Assembly (NCBI RefSeq): GCF_001758465.1
Contig: NZ_MJIC01000010.1
Coordinates: 372,001 to 436,000, forward strand
Direction: 5' to 3'
Length of the DNA stretch: 64,000 nucleotides
Source of the DNA: Marisediminitalea lipolytica
GTDB taxonomy: Bacteria; Pseudomonadota; Gammaproteobacteria; Enterobacterales; Alteromonadaceae
Program-made: the position numbers and the translations under genes
Notes under the pieces: generated by a model
What the model was told of the DNA's origin: nothing
The model's database searches: none
What the model saw: only the letters and a program-made list of their open reading frames with translations
Shown here: one piece after another, positions 24,101 to 31,869 of the stretch
Layout of the letters: every line of letters begins with the position of its first letter
How positions within the stretch are numbered: the stretch's first letter is position 1

Positions 24101-25430
24101 GCGTAAGCTGGTTAAAATTGCCAATTTCGACAACCTCACGGGGCTGGTTAATCGCAGCCTGTTGCTGGACCGACTGGAACATGCAATCGCCAATGCAACC
24201 AGTCATTCGCATACTGTGGCTGTGCTGTTTGTTGATCTTGACCGCTTTAAAGGTATAAATGATTCCTTAGGCCACGATTACGGTGACAAACTGCTCAGGG
24301 TCGTCGCTAACCGGATGCTCAATCTGGCATCTAAGAGTGACACGGTTGCCCGTCTGGGCGGTGACGAATTTGTTATCGTCATGGAAGAAGTTGAAAACGA
24401 AGTGGCCGTATCCAGTTTTGTTGCGCAGCTGATTGAATCCATCGAAACGCCCATTTCGCTTGGTAAGGAAGTGCTGCGGGTATCCTGTTCGGTGGGGATT
24501 TCGTTTTTCCCTGATGATGCAACCGAACCGGCTGAGCTGCTTAAGCAAGCGGATGTGGCTATGTATTCGGCCAAGAAAAGCACGCTGAATGCCTTTATTT
24601 ATTACACCAGGGAAATGAATGAGCGGGCCATTGAACGTTTAGCGCTGGAAAACCTGGTTAAATCGGCTTACGAAGAACAGGCATTCGAGAATTACTATCA
24701 GCCCATTGTTAACATCACAACGGGCAAAACTGAAGGTGTTGAGCTGCTATTACGCTGTCATTACCGCGATGAGTGGATTTCGCCAGCAGCCTTTATTCCG
24801 GTGCTGGAAGAGTTACGCCATATTATTGAGCTAACCCGCAAGGCGACCGATGTAGCCATTGATGATCTGCAACAATGGTATAGTGACGGTTTTACCGGCT
24901 ATATCTCCATCAACCTGTCGGCGCTGCACTTTAAAACCCATTTTGATCTGGAATATATCCAGGCGCGTCTGGACGAAGTCGGTTTGCCTTATTCCGCCAT
25001 TCGTTTTGAGATAACCGAAGGGGTGCTGATTGATAAGTCAGATGAAGTACTCAATGAGCTTATTCGAATTCGTGAAGCTGGCTTTAAACTGGCGCTGGAT
25101 GACTTTGGTACCGGCTATTCATCCTTAAGCTATTTGCGTCGTTTCCCCCTTGATATTCTTAAAATTGATAAGAGCTTTATTGACGATGTCAAAGAAAGTC
25201 TGGAGGAAAATGCGCTGGTACAAACCACCATTAACCTGGCACACAGCCTCAGGATGGATTGTATAGCCGAGGGAATCGAACACAGCGAGCAACTGCAATA
25301 TTTGCTTAATCACGGTTGTTGCTTAATGCAGGGGTACTACTTCTCAAAACCGGTAGACGCGCGAACGGTCAGACCTCTTCTTACCAAACACTGGCAGACA
25401 CCGCTGGTATCGTTTAATCCAATTATCTGA
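21189..25430 (+). CDS. Two-component-type propeller sensor with PAS, GGDEF and EAL domains
   Basis: 1413 residues from ATG 21189 (AAGG at 12 bases; the TTG at 21177 is the alternative). Signal/anchor (1-30), a periplasmic two-bladed-propeller sensor region with 'LWVATDEGLDRYDG' and 'LWIGSDNGLTRY' Reg_prop repeats (about 40-720), a Y_Y_Y domain (about 725-805), a membrane helix (about 813-837), PAS (about 850-960), GGDEF with intact 'RLGGDEF' (about 1056) and EAL with 'ELLLR' and 'DDFGTGYSSLSYLRRFPLDILKIDKSF' (about 1181-1320). No I-site RxxD precedes GGDEF. The catalytic residues of both domains look intact, so it may make or degrade c-di-GMP according to a periplasmic, perhaps polysaccharide-type, signal (inference). 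Confidence 0.93.
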   Translation: MVRKLLLSCVLLSLWVIGLTLGAQDAVSAELSTEPLIANPVGTELSTQQGLRQDSIRDLLVDTDNFLWVATDEGLDRYDGNRVLPIVGDNDILASTAIDKLFLDSQQRLWISAAYRGLFIFNLTDNVVSKALELAHYDDPQMIQTAEQFIELPDGNMLILFRQSLVLYDVASEEHRILYRLPYEEGQRMPYLRDMLLVDNLLLLATSEGLKITRYAPQNLNFHALEHRQNVAPDLDNANTKRLRLTDDGTLWVGTVAGLYSMSWNAVKQAYRSASAVIPDARLILDKRNIWDIESPDKDLLWIGSDIGLLRVARVAGQWQADFILEPSVGDVAMSRQDVRAIALTHNNDLWIGSYLNGAIHWSPNSFNFSILQNHGTQKPLSNNVIWAIHEDDQQQLWIGSDNGLTRYNPKTEQSTFYIVKDGLPDSYSIHTIERIFPALQANKLLLSTYNGMLRFDMTSGEYESFNMGLDEDESMYVSGVGVGPDQQLYFVANHFYRYNQATNVLERLNQLEEQVPFNTASNFIGTNPLNNEEILLANYDGLWAYNPGTTEAHQLHRLPERLVNAELRPDKVNLNGHILWISYPGYGLVGLDAATYEQRYHFGRDVLGRAVVLFDLLKDDEGYFWFSSLNGLHRFSPSELKFTRYEYGRDLSIAEFNQGANQKLQDGRMVFGSPKGLVFFDPIKLNHNQQSKMLVDDTPQMVISDIGLSSRELNLPKHNLANMHLDLNHDDYGLTIEFSALEYHRARDTQFKYILSKGSQVLSEDITTDSRVVLPSLAAGEYRFEVSPVYRAREKAILPAGLIISVAYPPFLSPLAYTIYAFIGLSVILAYLISRHLQLVRLKQAQQQVKLFGNAFRHTSDWVVIFDEDHMPVAANPAFEKAFGIAPTERLDRQLHRLYQRVPKLEAQLSGQLNSLIEGDYWKGEDRIQMPDGRHYDVLIDINRMSEDKESGGTHFLLVISNITEQKNAERKLVKIANFDNLTGLVNRSLLLDRLEHAIANATSHSHTVAVLFVDLDRFKGINDSLGHDYGDKLLRVVANRMLNLASKSDTVARLGGDEFVIVMEEVENEVAVSSFVAQLIESIETPISLGKEVLRVSCSVGISFFPDDATEPAELLKQADVAMYSAKKSTLNAFIYYTREMNERAIERLALENLVKSAYEEQAFENYYQPIVNITTGKTEGVELLLRCHYRDEWISPAAFIPVLEELRHIIELTRKATDVAIDDLQQWYSDGFTGYISINLSALHFKTHFDLEYIQARLDEVGLPYSAIRFEITEGVLIDKSDEVLNELIRIREAGFKLALDDFGTGYSSLSYLRRFPLDILKIDKSFIDDVKESLEENALVQTTINLAHSLRMDCIAEGIEHSEQLQYLLNHGCCLMQGYYFSKPVDARTVRPLLTKHWQTPLVSFNPII

Positions 25431-25437
25431 AAAAGCT

Positions 25438-25476
25438 GAACAGTCGGCCCCTGGTCAGAGCAGGGGCCGACTGTTC
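25438..25476. terminator. Long perfect hairpin terminator between convergent genes
   Basis: GAACAGTCGGCCCCTG (25438-25453) pairs fully with CAGGGGCCGACTGTTC (25461-25476), a 16-bp stem with a 7-base loop. On the minus strand a T5 run follows, ending the Mo hydroxylase operon; on the plus strand it follows the sensor gene. Confidence 0.85.
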
Positions 25477-25481
25477 GTCTA

Positions 25482-27740
25482 TTACGCTGTTTTGATATTG
25501 AGCGGGATTGGCAGGTTGCGGAAACGCTGACCAGTGGCGGCATATAAAGCATTCGCCAGAGCAGGGGCTGCTGGTGGCGTTGGTGGTTCGCCCACGCCGC
25601 CCGGTAAGGCCTCAGATTGAATGATTTCGACATCAATGCTGACCGGCGTTTGTGGCATACGCGCCACCAGGTAATTATGGAAATTACTCTGGGTTATTTC
25701 ACCATTCAGCGCCGTAATCTGACCGATAGCACAACTGATACCGTAAATCAGTCCCCCTTCACACTGGGCTTTAACATGATCAGGGTTAACCACGGTGCCG
25801 GCATCGATGGCGATGTAAGCCTTAGGAATGGTCCATTCGCCACGGCTGTTAAGTTTGACCTCGATAACCGCTGCAGAGTAGCTTAAAAATGATCGATGGG
25901 CGGCCAGACCTAAAAAGCGACCCTGTTGTTCACGGTTATCCCAATCGGCCATGTCGGTTACTTCAGTAATCACCTTTTTAAGCCGGGCTGTATCTACCGG
26001 ATAATCGTTCAGATCATCGCCATAGTTACCGTATTTAGCATTACTGGCGGCAAAGTCGATATGTCTGTCCGGGCCTATCAGTGAAAGCAGAAAATCTCTG
26101 TGATCGACTTTGAGCTGATCAGCGACCTCGGCAACAAATGATTCTTTTGCAAATGCGTGGTACACGTTAGCTACGCTGCGCATCCAGCCAATACGCACAT
26201 GGGCTTTGGCTTCGCCACGCTCCAGTTGCAGGTTAGGTACGTCAAATGGTGTGTCCATATGGCCCAGATCCAGTTCACCATCGGTAGGCTTGTTGGCAGC
26301 AGGATTAAAGGTCGAGGCAATGGGTGGAAAAACGGTTTTGTGATACCAACCGGTTATCTTGCTGTTATCGTCAATGGTTGCGCTAAGACGCTGACCGCTA
26401 ACGGAATGATAATAACCATGTTTGATGTCATCTTCCCGACGCCATACTACCTTAACCGGCCGCCCCACAGCTTTAGCCAGTAAGGCAGCTTCTACGGCGA
26501 AGTCTGGTTTGGCTTTACGGCCAAAGCCGCCGCCAAGTAAGGTAACGTTTATGGTGACATTCTCCAGCGGCATTTTGAGTGCGCCGGCAACCTGTTGTCG
26601 GGTGGTCTGGGGTGACTGCACGCAGGCCCAAATTTCAGCGCTGTCGGCGGTAACAACAGCTGTTGCAGCTGGCGGTTCCATGGGGGCCTGAGCCAGATGG
26701 GGCGCGTAGTAGCTGGCATCAATCACTTTCGCCGCTTCGCTGGTGGCCTTATCAAAGTCACCGAGTTTGCGCATGACTTCGCCGGGTTTGGCTGCTTCAT
26801 CCAGCAGCGCCTGCTGGTATTCCTCAGAATTGTAAGCCGCATTTTCACTGCTTTCCCATTCGGTTTTTAACGCGTTACAAGCCTGCCAGGCTAACCAGGT
26901 GTTACTGGCCAGTACCGCGATGCCGCCAAGCGGGTTAAACAGGGCCGGGGCAGAGGCGGCGGGCATATCGATAACATCAATCACGCCGGGCATTTTTTTG
27001 ATCTCTGCCTGGTTAGACGATTTTACCTTGCTGAATAACACGGGCGGACGCTGGATTACGGCGTAGCACATGTTGTCCATAACAATATCCTGACCATACA
27101 CTGCGGTACCGGTAGTCATTGCCGTTAAATCTACGCTGGGCACCGCTTTACCAATTTGTGTCCAGTTATCTCTTGATTTGAGTTTCAGGTCGGTTGGTTT
27201 GGGCAGTGGCAGCGTTGCCGCTACGCTGATTAAGTCAGCAAAGGCCACTTTACGGCCGCTTGGTTTGTGCACCACAAAATGATTGTCGGTGACACATTCG
27301 TAGGGGTCTACTTTCCAGCCTTTAGCCGCCGCTGTACACAACATTAATGCAGCCGTTGCGCCCGCTTCACGTAAACGCTGGAAGTTTCGGCGAACGCTGC
27401 GCGAGCCGTCGGTATTCTGATCGCCGTATTTGGCGTCTCCGGTAGCCTGATTAATGGTCACATGCTGCCAGTCGGCACCCAGTTCCTCCATAATGATTTG
27501 AGGAATACTGGTACGTACCTGCTGGCCCATCTCTGACCGGTGGCAGGTGATAATGACATTGCCATCTTCAGCAAATTCGATAAACACGCTGGGCGCGAAG
27601 CTTTCGGCCGATGGCGCGTTGGCAAACATGGCCTGGCCACGGGTAGCTGGTAACAACGCCAGTCCTAAAGTAAAACCAGACGCTGTAGCAGTGCGCTTTA
27701 AAAACGCGCGACGGGATTGAGAAATCGTGGAATCTGTCAT
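25482..27740 (-). CDS. Molybdopterin-binding large subunit, isoquinoline 1-oxidoreductase type (IorB-like)
   Basis: 752 residues from ATG 27740 (AAAGGTGA upstream). Starts with a Tat signal, 'SRRAFLK' plus a hydrophobic stretch, so exported folded. Xanthine-oxidase-type Mo features: 'GGGFGRK' (twice-Gly cofactor loop), the '[13 protein letters not shown]' region and C-terminal '[10 protein letters not shown]', with the catalytic Glu. Its small subunit lacks a FAD partner, the plan of isoquinoline oxidoreductase/aldehyde dehydrogenases that pass electrons to a cytochrome or quinone. The natural substrate (aldehyde or N-heterocycle) cannot be named. Overlaps the small-subunit gene by ATGA. Confidence 0.88.
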   Translation of the reverse strand: MTDSTISQSRRAFLKRTATASGFTLGLALLPATRGQAMFANAPSAESFAPSVFIEFAEDGNVIITCHRSEMGQQVRTSIPQIIMEELGADWQHVTINQATGDAKYGDQNTDGSRSVRRNFQRLREAGATAALMLCTAAAKGWKVDPYECVTDNHFVVHKPSGRKVAFADLISVAATLPLPKPTDLKLKSRDNWTQIGKAVPSVDLTAMTTGTAVYGQDIVMDNMCYAVIQRPPVLFSKVKSSNQAEIKKMPGVIDVIDMPAASAPALFNPLGGIAVLASNTWLAWQACNALKTEWESSENAAYNSEEYQQALLDEAAKPGEVMRKLGDFDKATSEAAKVIDASYYAPHLAQAPMEPPAATAVVTADSAEIWACVQSPQTTRQQVAGALKMPLENVTINVTLLGGGFGRKAKPDFAVEAALLAKAVGRPVKVVWRREDDIKHGYYHSVSGQRLSATIDDNSKITGWYHKTVFPPIASTFNPAANKPTDGELDLGHMDTPFDVPNLQLERGEAKAHVRIGWMRSVANVYHAFAKESFVAEVADQLKVDHRDFLLSLIGPDRHIDFAASNAKYGNYGDDLNDYPVDTARLKKVITEVTDMADWDNREQQGRFLGLAAHRSFLSYSAAVIEVKLNSRGEWTIPKAYIAIDAGTVVNPDHVKAQCEGGLIYGISCAIGQITALNGEITQSNFHNYLVARMPQTPVSIDVEIIQSEALPGGVGEPPTPPAAPALANALYAATGQRFRNLPIPLNIKTA

Positions 27741-28204
27741 TTGATCACCTTTATCGCCACGGCTTCGGCAGCCGATTTTACCGCTGCACGAATGCGCGGA
27801 TAGGTTCCACAACGGCAGATGTTGCCCGCCATGTGATTTTCGATGTCTTCATCGCTGACCGGTTGCTTTTTATCAACCAGTGACGCCGCCTGCATCATCT
27901 GACCGCTTTGGCAATAACCACACTGAGGCACATTGTGCTCTCGCCAGGCCTGTTGCACCGGATGAGAACCGTCACTGGACAAACCTTCGATAGTCGTTAC
28001 GGCTTTGTCGCCAATAGCTGCCATGGGTAACTGGCAGGAACGGGTAGGCTCACCGTCAAGATGGACCGTACAGGCACCACACAAGGCCATTCCACAGGAA
28101 TATTTGGTGCCGGTCATTTTCAGTTCGTCCCGGATAAACCACAGTAACGGCATACTGGGATCACCCTGGTAGTCAAACTCCTGTTCATTGATAGTGACTT
28201 TCAT
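27737..28204 (-). CDS. [2Fe-2S] small subunit, isoquinoline 1-oxidoreductase type (IorA-like)
   Basis: 155 residues from ATG 28204, with AGAGGAA upstream; the longer frame to 28294 is rejected. First cluster: plant ferredoxin-type '[21 protein letters not shown]'. Second cluster, near the Mo site: 'CGYCQSGQ' and '[11 protein letters not shown]'. This is the usual small subunit of xanthine-oxidase-family enzymes, carrying electrons from Mo out. It has no Tat signal and would be carried by the large subunit. The coding end overlaps the large-subunit start by 4 bases, giving a two-gene operon. Confidence 0.92.
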   Translation of the reverse strand: MKVTINEQEFDYQGDPSMPLLWFIRDELKMTGTKYSCGMALCGACTVHLDGEPTRSCQLPMAAIGDKAVTTIEGLSSDGSHPVQQAWREHNVPQCGYCQSGQMMQAASLVDKKQPVSDEDIENHMAGNICRCGTYPRIRAAVKSAAEAVAIKVIK

Positions 28205-28336
28205 AACGTTCCTCTTGTTGCGCCTGGACGTAAATTTTTCAAAATTAGCTATTATTACAAAAACACGAATGCGCCGGTGACACAATATAAACAAGGTAAG
28301 GCGCGAAACGGGGCGATAAACACCACCACGGTTTTA

Positions 28337-28348
28337 AAACAGCTGTTT
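28337..28348. promoter_or_regulatory. 12-bp palindrome in the divergent region of Mo hydroxylase and acyl-CoA synthetase
   Basis: AAACAGCTGTTT is a perfect dyad in the 253-base divergent promoter region (28205-28457). Candidate operator for either transcript. Confidence 0.35.
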
Positions 28349-28457
28349 AACGTTCATCATATTAATTCATTCGCTTTATTGCTAATGATTTTGTAAAGTC
28401 TTTGTTAACTATTCTGCAAAAAATAACAATAATCAAATCAAAAAGGTGGAAATCATA

Positions 28458-30137
28458 ATGCCCGATGCGACTTCATCTCAATCTCAAAACTCTGCAATGT
28501 CGCTGCTCGAGTGTTTTTATTACCGTGAACAACACACACCGGATCAGCCTTTCCTGATCCAACCTGTAGCTGGCGAATACCAGACCTACAATTGGCGGGA
28601 GGTTGCAACCCAGGCAAGAAAGCTCGCCTGGCGGCTTACCAATATGGCGTTTGAGCCCGGAAGCCGGATTGCGATCTTGTCGAAAAACTGTGCTGAATGG
28701 GTGATTACCGATTTGGCTATAATGCTGGCCGGGCATGTGTCGGTACCGATATTTGCAACAGCGGGTACCGATACCATTCGCTATGTGCTTGCCCATGCCG
28801 ATGTCAGGCTGGTTTTTGTGGGCAAACTGGACGAGGCCGAAAAGCAATTAAGCGCCATTGACGAAAAGATTACTACCGTCGCGTTTCCTTATCCTGGCCT
28901 TAAAACAACTTACAGCTGGACAGAGTTTTGTCACTGTGAAGCGATGACAACATCCCGGTTGCCAGCAGCTGACGAACTGATGACCATTATTTATACCTCA
29001 GGCAGCACCGGAAACCCCAAAGGTGTGATGCATTCATATGGTGCCATGGCATGGGCTGGCGCCCAGGGGAAACATGATCTTGGGCTGGATGATACCGATC
29101 GCCTGCTCAGTTACCTGCCGCTGGCACATATTACCGAGCGGGTACTGATTGAAATGGCCGCACTGCAATCAGGAATGACACTGTATTTTATTGAGTCGCT
29201 GGACACTTTTCAGCGTGATGTGCAGCATTGTCAGCCCACACTGTTTGTTTCGGTCCCCCGACTCTGGACCAAGTTTCAGCTGGGCATCTTGCATAAATTA
29301 CCCCAGGCAAAACTCAATATCCTGCTTAAAATTCCGCTGGTCAGTAGCTTAATTAAACGCAAGATCCGCCATGGTCTGGGGCTGGCTCAAACTAAACTGT
29401 GCGCCAGTGGCTCAGCACCTTTGCCGCCGGTGATCACAGCCTGGTTTGAAAAACTGGGAATTGAGATTTGTGAAGGGTGGGGGATGACCGAAAATGCCGC
29501 GCTCGGCACTGCTTGTCTGCCGTTCAGAAAAGATAAGATTGGTTGTATTGGCGTACCCTGGGGCAATGTTACCCTCAAGCTTTCCGAGCAGCAGGAGTTG
29601 CTAACCAAATCGCCGGGCAATATGCAGGGTTATTATCAGGATCCACAGCGCACCGCCGAGGCTCTTACGGCCGATGGCTTTTTGCGCACGGGCGATAAGG
29701 CTATTGTCGATGCCGACGGCTATTACACTATTACGGGCCGGATTAAGGACATTTTTAAAACGGCCAAAGGAAAATATGTAACGCCTGCTCCTATTGAAGC
29801 AATGCTAATGGAAAATACCTTTATAGAGCAGGTGTGTGTTACCGGCGCCAGTCTGGCTCAGCCTGTTGCCCTGCTGGTGTTGTCCGAGGAAGCTCAGGAA
29901 CATTCCCGGTCACACATAACTCATGCTTTACAACGCACCCTGGAAAAGGTGAATGGTCAGCTCGAAAGTCACCAGCGTCTTGATCATATGGTGATACTGG
30001 CTGAGCCCTGGACCATCGAAAACGACTTATTAACCCCTACGCTAAAAGTAAAACGCCATGTGCTGGAAGAACGCTTCCCTGATGTGATTCATCAGGCGTA
30101 TACTGATAAGGTCATCTGGCAACATCATTCTGTTTAA
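28458..30137 (+). CDS. AMP-binding long-chain acyl-CoA synthetase
   Basis: 559 residues from ATG 28458 (AAGGTGG 7 bases upstream; the GTG at 28446 overlaps the ribosome site). ANL-superfamily motifs: phosphate loop 'IIYTSGSTGNPKGVMHSYG', 'LPLAHITER', 'EGWGMTEN', 'LRTGDKA' and C-terminal 'GRIKDIFKTAKGKYVTPAPIE', with the catalytic Lys in the TAKGK motif. The 'YLPLAHITER' and 'RLWTKFQ' features match the eukaryote-like long-chain FadD15-type branch. It should activate fatty acids as CoA esters in the cytoplasm. It is followed after 12 bases by a small periplasmic gene, probably the same operon. Confidence 0.88.
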   Translation: MPDATSSQSQNSAMSLLECFYYREQHTPDQPFLIQPVAGEYQTYNWREVATQARKLAWRLTNMAFEPGSRIAILSKNCAEWVITDLAIMLAGHVSVPIFATAGTDTIRYVLAHADVRLVFVGKLDEAEKQLSAIDEKITTVAFPYPGLKTTYSWTEFCHCEAMTTSRLPAADELMTIIYTSGSTGNPKGVMHSYGAMAWAGAQGKHDLGLDDTDRLLSYLPLAHITERVLIEMAALQSGMTLYFIESLDTFQRDVQHCQPTLFVSVPRLWTKFQLGILHKLPQAKLNILLKIPLVSSLIKRKIRHGLGLAQTKLCASGSAPLPPVITAWFEKLGIEICEGWGMTENAALGTACLPFRKDKIGCIGVPWGNVTLKLSEQQELLTKSPGNMQGYYQDPQRTAEALTADGFLRTGDKAIVDADGYYTITGRIKDIFKTAKGKYVTPAPIEAMLMENTFIEQVCVTGASLAQPVALLVLSEEAQEHSRSHITHALQRTLEKVNGQLESHQRLDHMVILAEPWTIENDLLTPTLKVKRHVLEERFPDVIHQAYTDKVIWQHHSV

Positions 30138-30149
30138 CAAGGAGGTACC

Positions 30150-30518
30150 ATGAAACTGAACAAAGGGCTTATCTGGGCGAGTGCATTGTTGTGCTGTTCC
30201 TCGCAGGCTGTGGCGGACATTGCAGCTTTAAATGATGCAGCACATAAAATGTGTGAAAAAAGTAAAATGTGCGCTAAGCAGCAAATGGCAGCAGCCGGAG
30301 ATTTACCACCGGGAATGGAAGCCATGATGACCAATGCGCTGGAAGAAATGTGTAAGCAGTACACGGTGATTGCACAGGTTGGCGAAGGCCATGAAATTGT
30401 TGAGCCCGCCACGGATTGCCTGAATTCTCTGGCATCGATGAGCTGTGACCAGCTAATGAATTCAGATGGCGAGACAGCGGCCTGCCAGCGCTACGAAGCC
30501 ATTGCTGAAAAATACTGA
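30150..30518 (+). CDS. Small Cys-rich periplasmic protein, unknown function
   Basis: 122 residues with signal peptide (1-22, 'LLCCSSQAVA'). The mature part has seven cysteines in a spaced, paired pattern: 'KMCEKSKMC', 'EEMC', 'DCL', 'SCDQL' and 'AACQ'. These probably form disulfides in the periplasm. The strong ribosome site AAGGAGGT stands 4 bases before the ATG, so expression may be higher than for the synthetase upstream. No family recognised. Confidence 0.7.
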   Translation: MKLNKGLIWASALLCCSSQAVADIAALNDAAHKMCEKSKMCAKQQMAAAGDLPPGMEAMMTNALEEMCKQYTVIAQVGEGHEIVEPATDCLNSLASMSCDQLMNSDGETAACQRYEAIAEKY

Positions 30519-30540
30519 TTAATTTGTGCCATATTAGTCG

Positions 30541-30585
30541 AACTGTCAGCACAGGCATGCTTATTAAGCCTGCTCTGACAGTTTT
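30541..30585. terminator. Intrinsic terminator between convergent genes
   Basis: AACTGTCAG (30541-30549) pairs with CTGACAGTT (30575-30583), inner AGGC/GCCT at 30553-30556 and 30568-30571, followed by TTTT. Ends the acyl-CoA synthetase operon; it can also serve the opposing dUTPase gene. Confidence 0.8.
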
Positions 30586-30626
30586 CAGCTATGCAACCAG
30601 AGGATTGTGCGAATAGCGATACCTTA

Positions 30627-31283
30627 TCAGGCCGGGTAGCGCTGTTGTAAACCCTGATACACTAAATCGGCGTAGTCTGGTGCGTTAATATCCAGTGCCG
30701 CCAGTACTTCAACCAGGTGTTCGTTATCTTCACGACCCTGCCAGGTTTTCTGATACGTTCCTGCTTTATAGCCGTTATCCTGACGGAAGAAATTCAGAAT
30801 GTTTTTACCTACATACTGACGATACAGCTCGTCTCCGGACATTTCGCATTGTTCTACAATGTGCATAAATAATGGCACACTGAAGCGTTTGGCTGCGCAT
30901 AATCCCGCCATGAGTTCCAGGTTGTCCAGCAAAGATTGTTTCAATGGGGCGTAGTCTTTGCCATCAAAGGTAACCACCGGCTCAGCCTGTTGCGCCAGTT
31001 GTGCCGCCAGGGCATGGGCTGTTGCTTCGACGTCGCCGCTGTAATCGATAATGCTGGCAGACAAAGCAAAGTGCCAGATATCAACCAGCTCCATTTGTAG
31101 CTGTGGTAAATCTTTTTCCTGCGCCTTCCACCATTTCCAGCCATGGTGCTCTATGGCTTCCACCGATTCCACCATGGCTGCCCGTAAGTAGCCATAACCG
31201 GCAGTTAACCACTGCGGGTTCACCTTGATGTTCATGTTATTTTGTAAAGACAACATAGTATTAAGTTGTTGTTGAGTAAGCAT
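30627..31283 (-). CDS. dUTP diphosphatase, type 2 (all-alpha, MazG-related)
   Basis: 218 residues: 'MNIKVNPQWLTAGYGYLRAAMVESVEAIEHHGWKWWKAQEKDLPQLQMELVDIWHFALS' is characteristic of PF08761-type dUTPases, the dimeric all-helical family, with the ExxE...ExxD metal site in 'ESVEAIEHHGWKWWK' and 'ELVDIWHF'. It hydrolyses dUTP to dUMP and pyrophosphate to keep uracil from DNA. It is not the trimeric Dut of E. coli. A first ATG at 31283 is used; ATG codons at residues 10 and 16 remain possible starts. Confidence 0.9.
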   Translation of the reverse strand: MLTQQQLNTMLSLQNNMNIKVNPQWLTAGYGYLRAAMVESVEAIEHHGWKWWKAQEKDLPQLQMELVDIWHFALSASIIDYSGDVEATAHALAAQLAQQAEPVVTFDGKDYAPLKQSLLDNLELMAGLCAAKRFSVPLFMHIVEQCEMSGDELYRQYVGKNILNFFRQDNGYKAGTYQKTWQGREDNEHLVEVLAALDINAPDYADLVYQGLQQRYPA

Positions 31284-31456
31284 ACTTTACCTGTTTTAAC
31301 TTTTATAAATGAAACGGGCGGTGGTGCTGAGTGCGCGATTAACCTGACAAGCAGAGACTAACCAGTGACCGTTTCGGTTTGCTTAATTTGCGCTTAGTTT
31401 AGCATGGCGTGTGACAGGTATGAACTTCGGTTGATATTGAGCTGGCTGATCAGTAG

Positions 31457-31516
31457 TGCATTTCAGCTATGCACCGTTGATGCACTTTTAATGAGCGCGT
31501 GCACCATAATGAGGAA
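31457..31516 (+). promoter_or_regulatory. NtrC-like upstream activating sites
   Basis: TGCATTTCAGCTATGCA (31457-31473) is a symmetric site with half-sites TGCAY-N7-RTGCA, the spacing of enteric NtrC sites (as at glnA). A weaker site begins TGCAC at 31481, and a third half-site TGCAC at 31500 extends toward 31516. Site centres lie about 141, 117 and 98 bases before the predicted start, like the -140 and -108 sites of glnA. The binder is inferred, not shown. Confidence 0.6.
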
Positions 31517-31549
31517 GTGTAAGTTGGGGTGGTAGTGATCGACTTTATT

Positions 31550-31562
31550 TAAGTTATTGATT
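31550..31562 (+). promoter_or_regulatory. IHF binding-site match
   Basis: TAA-GTTA-TTGATT fits the reverse-orientation IHF consensus YAANNNNTTGATW exactly, in an A/T-rich stretch about 50 bases before the predicted start, between the activator sites and the sigma-54 promoter, as usual for DNA bending at such promoters. Confidence 0.6.
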
Positions 31563-31578
31563 TTTATAAATTTAAATT

Positions 31579-31596
31579 TTGGCATTTATTCTGCAA
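31579..31596 (+). promoter_or_regulatory. Sigma-54 (-24/-12) promoter
   Basis: TTGGCATTTATTCTGCAA: GG at 31581-31582 and GC at 31593-31594 are separated by 10 bases, the invariant sigma-54 spacing, with TTGGCA and CTGCA at the two boxes. The start is expected near 31606. Nothing on the plus strand except the structured RNA lies between it and a strong terminator. Confidence 0.68.
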
Positions 31597-31605
31597 TAAC
31601 CAATT

Positions 31606-31736
31606 TGTTAACTGCGCTAAATTCTGGCGCTAACTTTGGCCGGTGCCAGGCAACGCCGGCTCAAAGTTGTCAGAGTGTGGCCCGTAACCTTCCCCATACA
31701 GATTTTTCGTGTCCTGAGGTCTGTATGGGTTTTTTT
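31606..31736 (+). ncRNA. Predicted sigma-54-dependent small RNA
   Basis: About 130 nt from the predicted start to the T-run. It contains a long hairpin, AACTTTG-GCCGG (31632-31643) pairing with CCGGC (31656-31660) and CAAAGTT (31662-31668), with an inner TGCC/GGCA, then a short unpaired stretch and a terminator hairpin. No coding frame with a ribosome site is seen: the 31557 frame starts before the promoter and runs through both hairpins. No match to 6S, 4.5S, RNase P, tmRNA, Qrr, GcvB or common riboswitches from memory. A NrsZ-like NtrC-controlled regulator is the closest functional analogy. The RNA lies between dUTPase (minus) and recC (plus), so it is independent of recC unless termination is bypassed. 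Confidence 0.6.
31693..31736 (+). terminator. Strong intrinsic terminator of the predicted small RNA
   Basis: CCCATACAGA (31693-31702) pairs perfectly with TCTGTATGGG (31720-31729), followed by seven T. It has no protein gene upstream on this strand within 1.2 kb, which itself points to an RNA gene. Confidence 0.92.
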
Positions 31737-31869
31737 ATGTCCAAATTCTGATTCGCAGTAATATAACGTACAGGTTATATTTTGGCCAGTTAATTTCCCG
31801 CATATTTCTAAATTCATACTAAAGGTGCATACTTACCGTTGTTGATTCGGTAACAGGAACACCGACGTT

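Noticed and set aside
9..25577. E. coli-type Chi octamers GCTGGTGG at 9-16, 8481-8488, 17293-17300 and 25570-25577
   Set aside because: The Chi sequence of this organism is unknown, and a count against expectation was not possible by eye.
31606..31736. A Qrr-type quorum-sensing RNA (also sigma-54-driven)
   Set aside because: No LuxO-type site (TTGCAnnnTGCAA) and no match to the conserved Qrr target-pairing core; the dyads fit NtrC better.
31557..31751. 64-residue frame across the predicted small RNA
   Set aside because: It starts before the sigma-54 promoter, has no ribosome site, and runs through both hairpins including the terminator.
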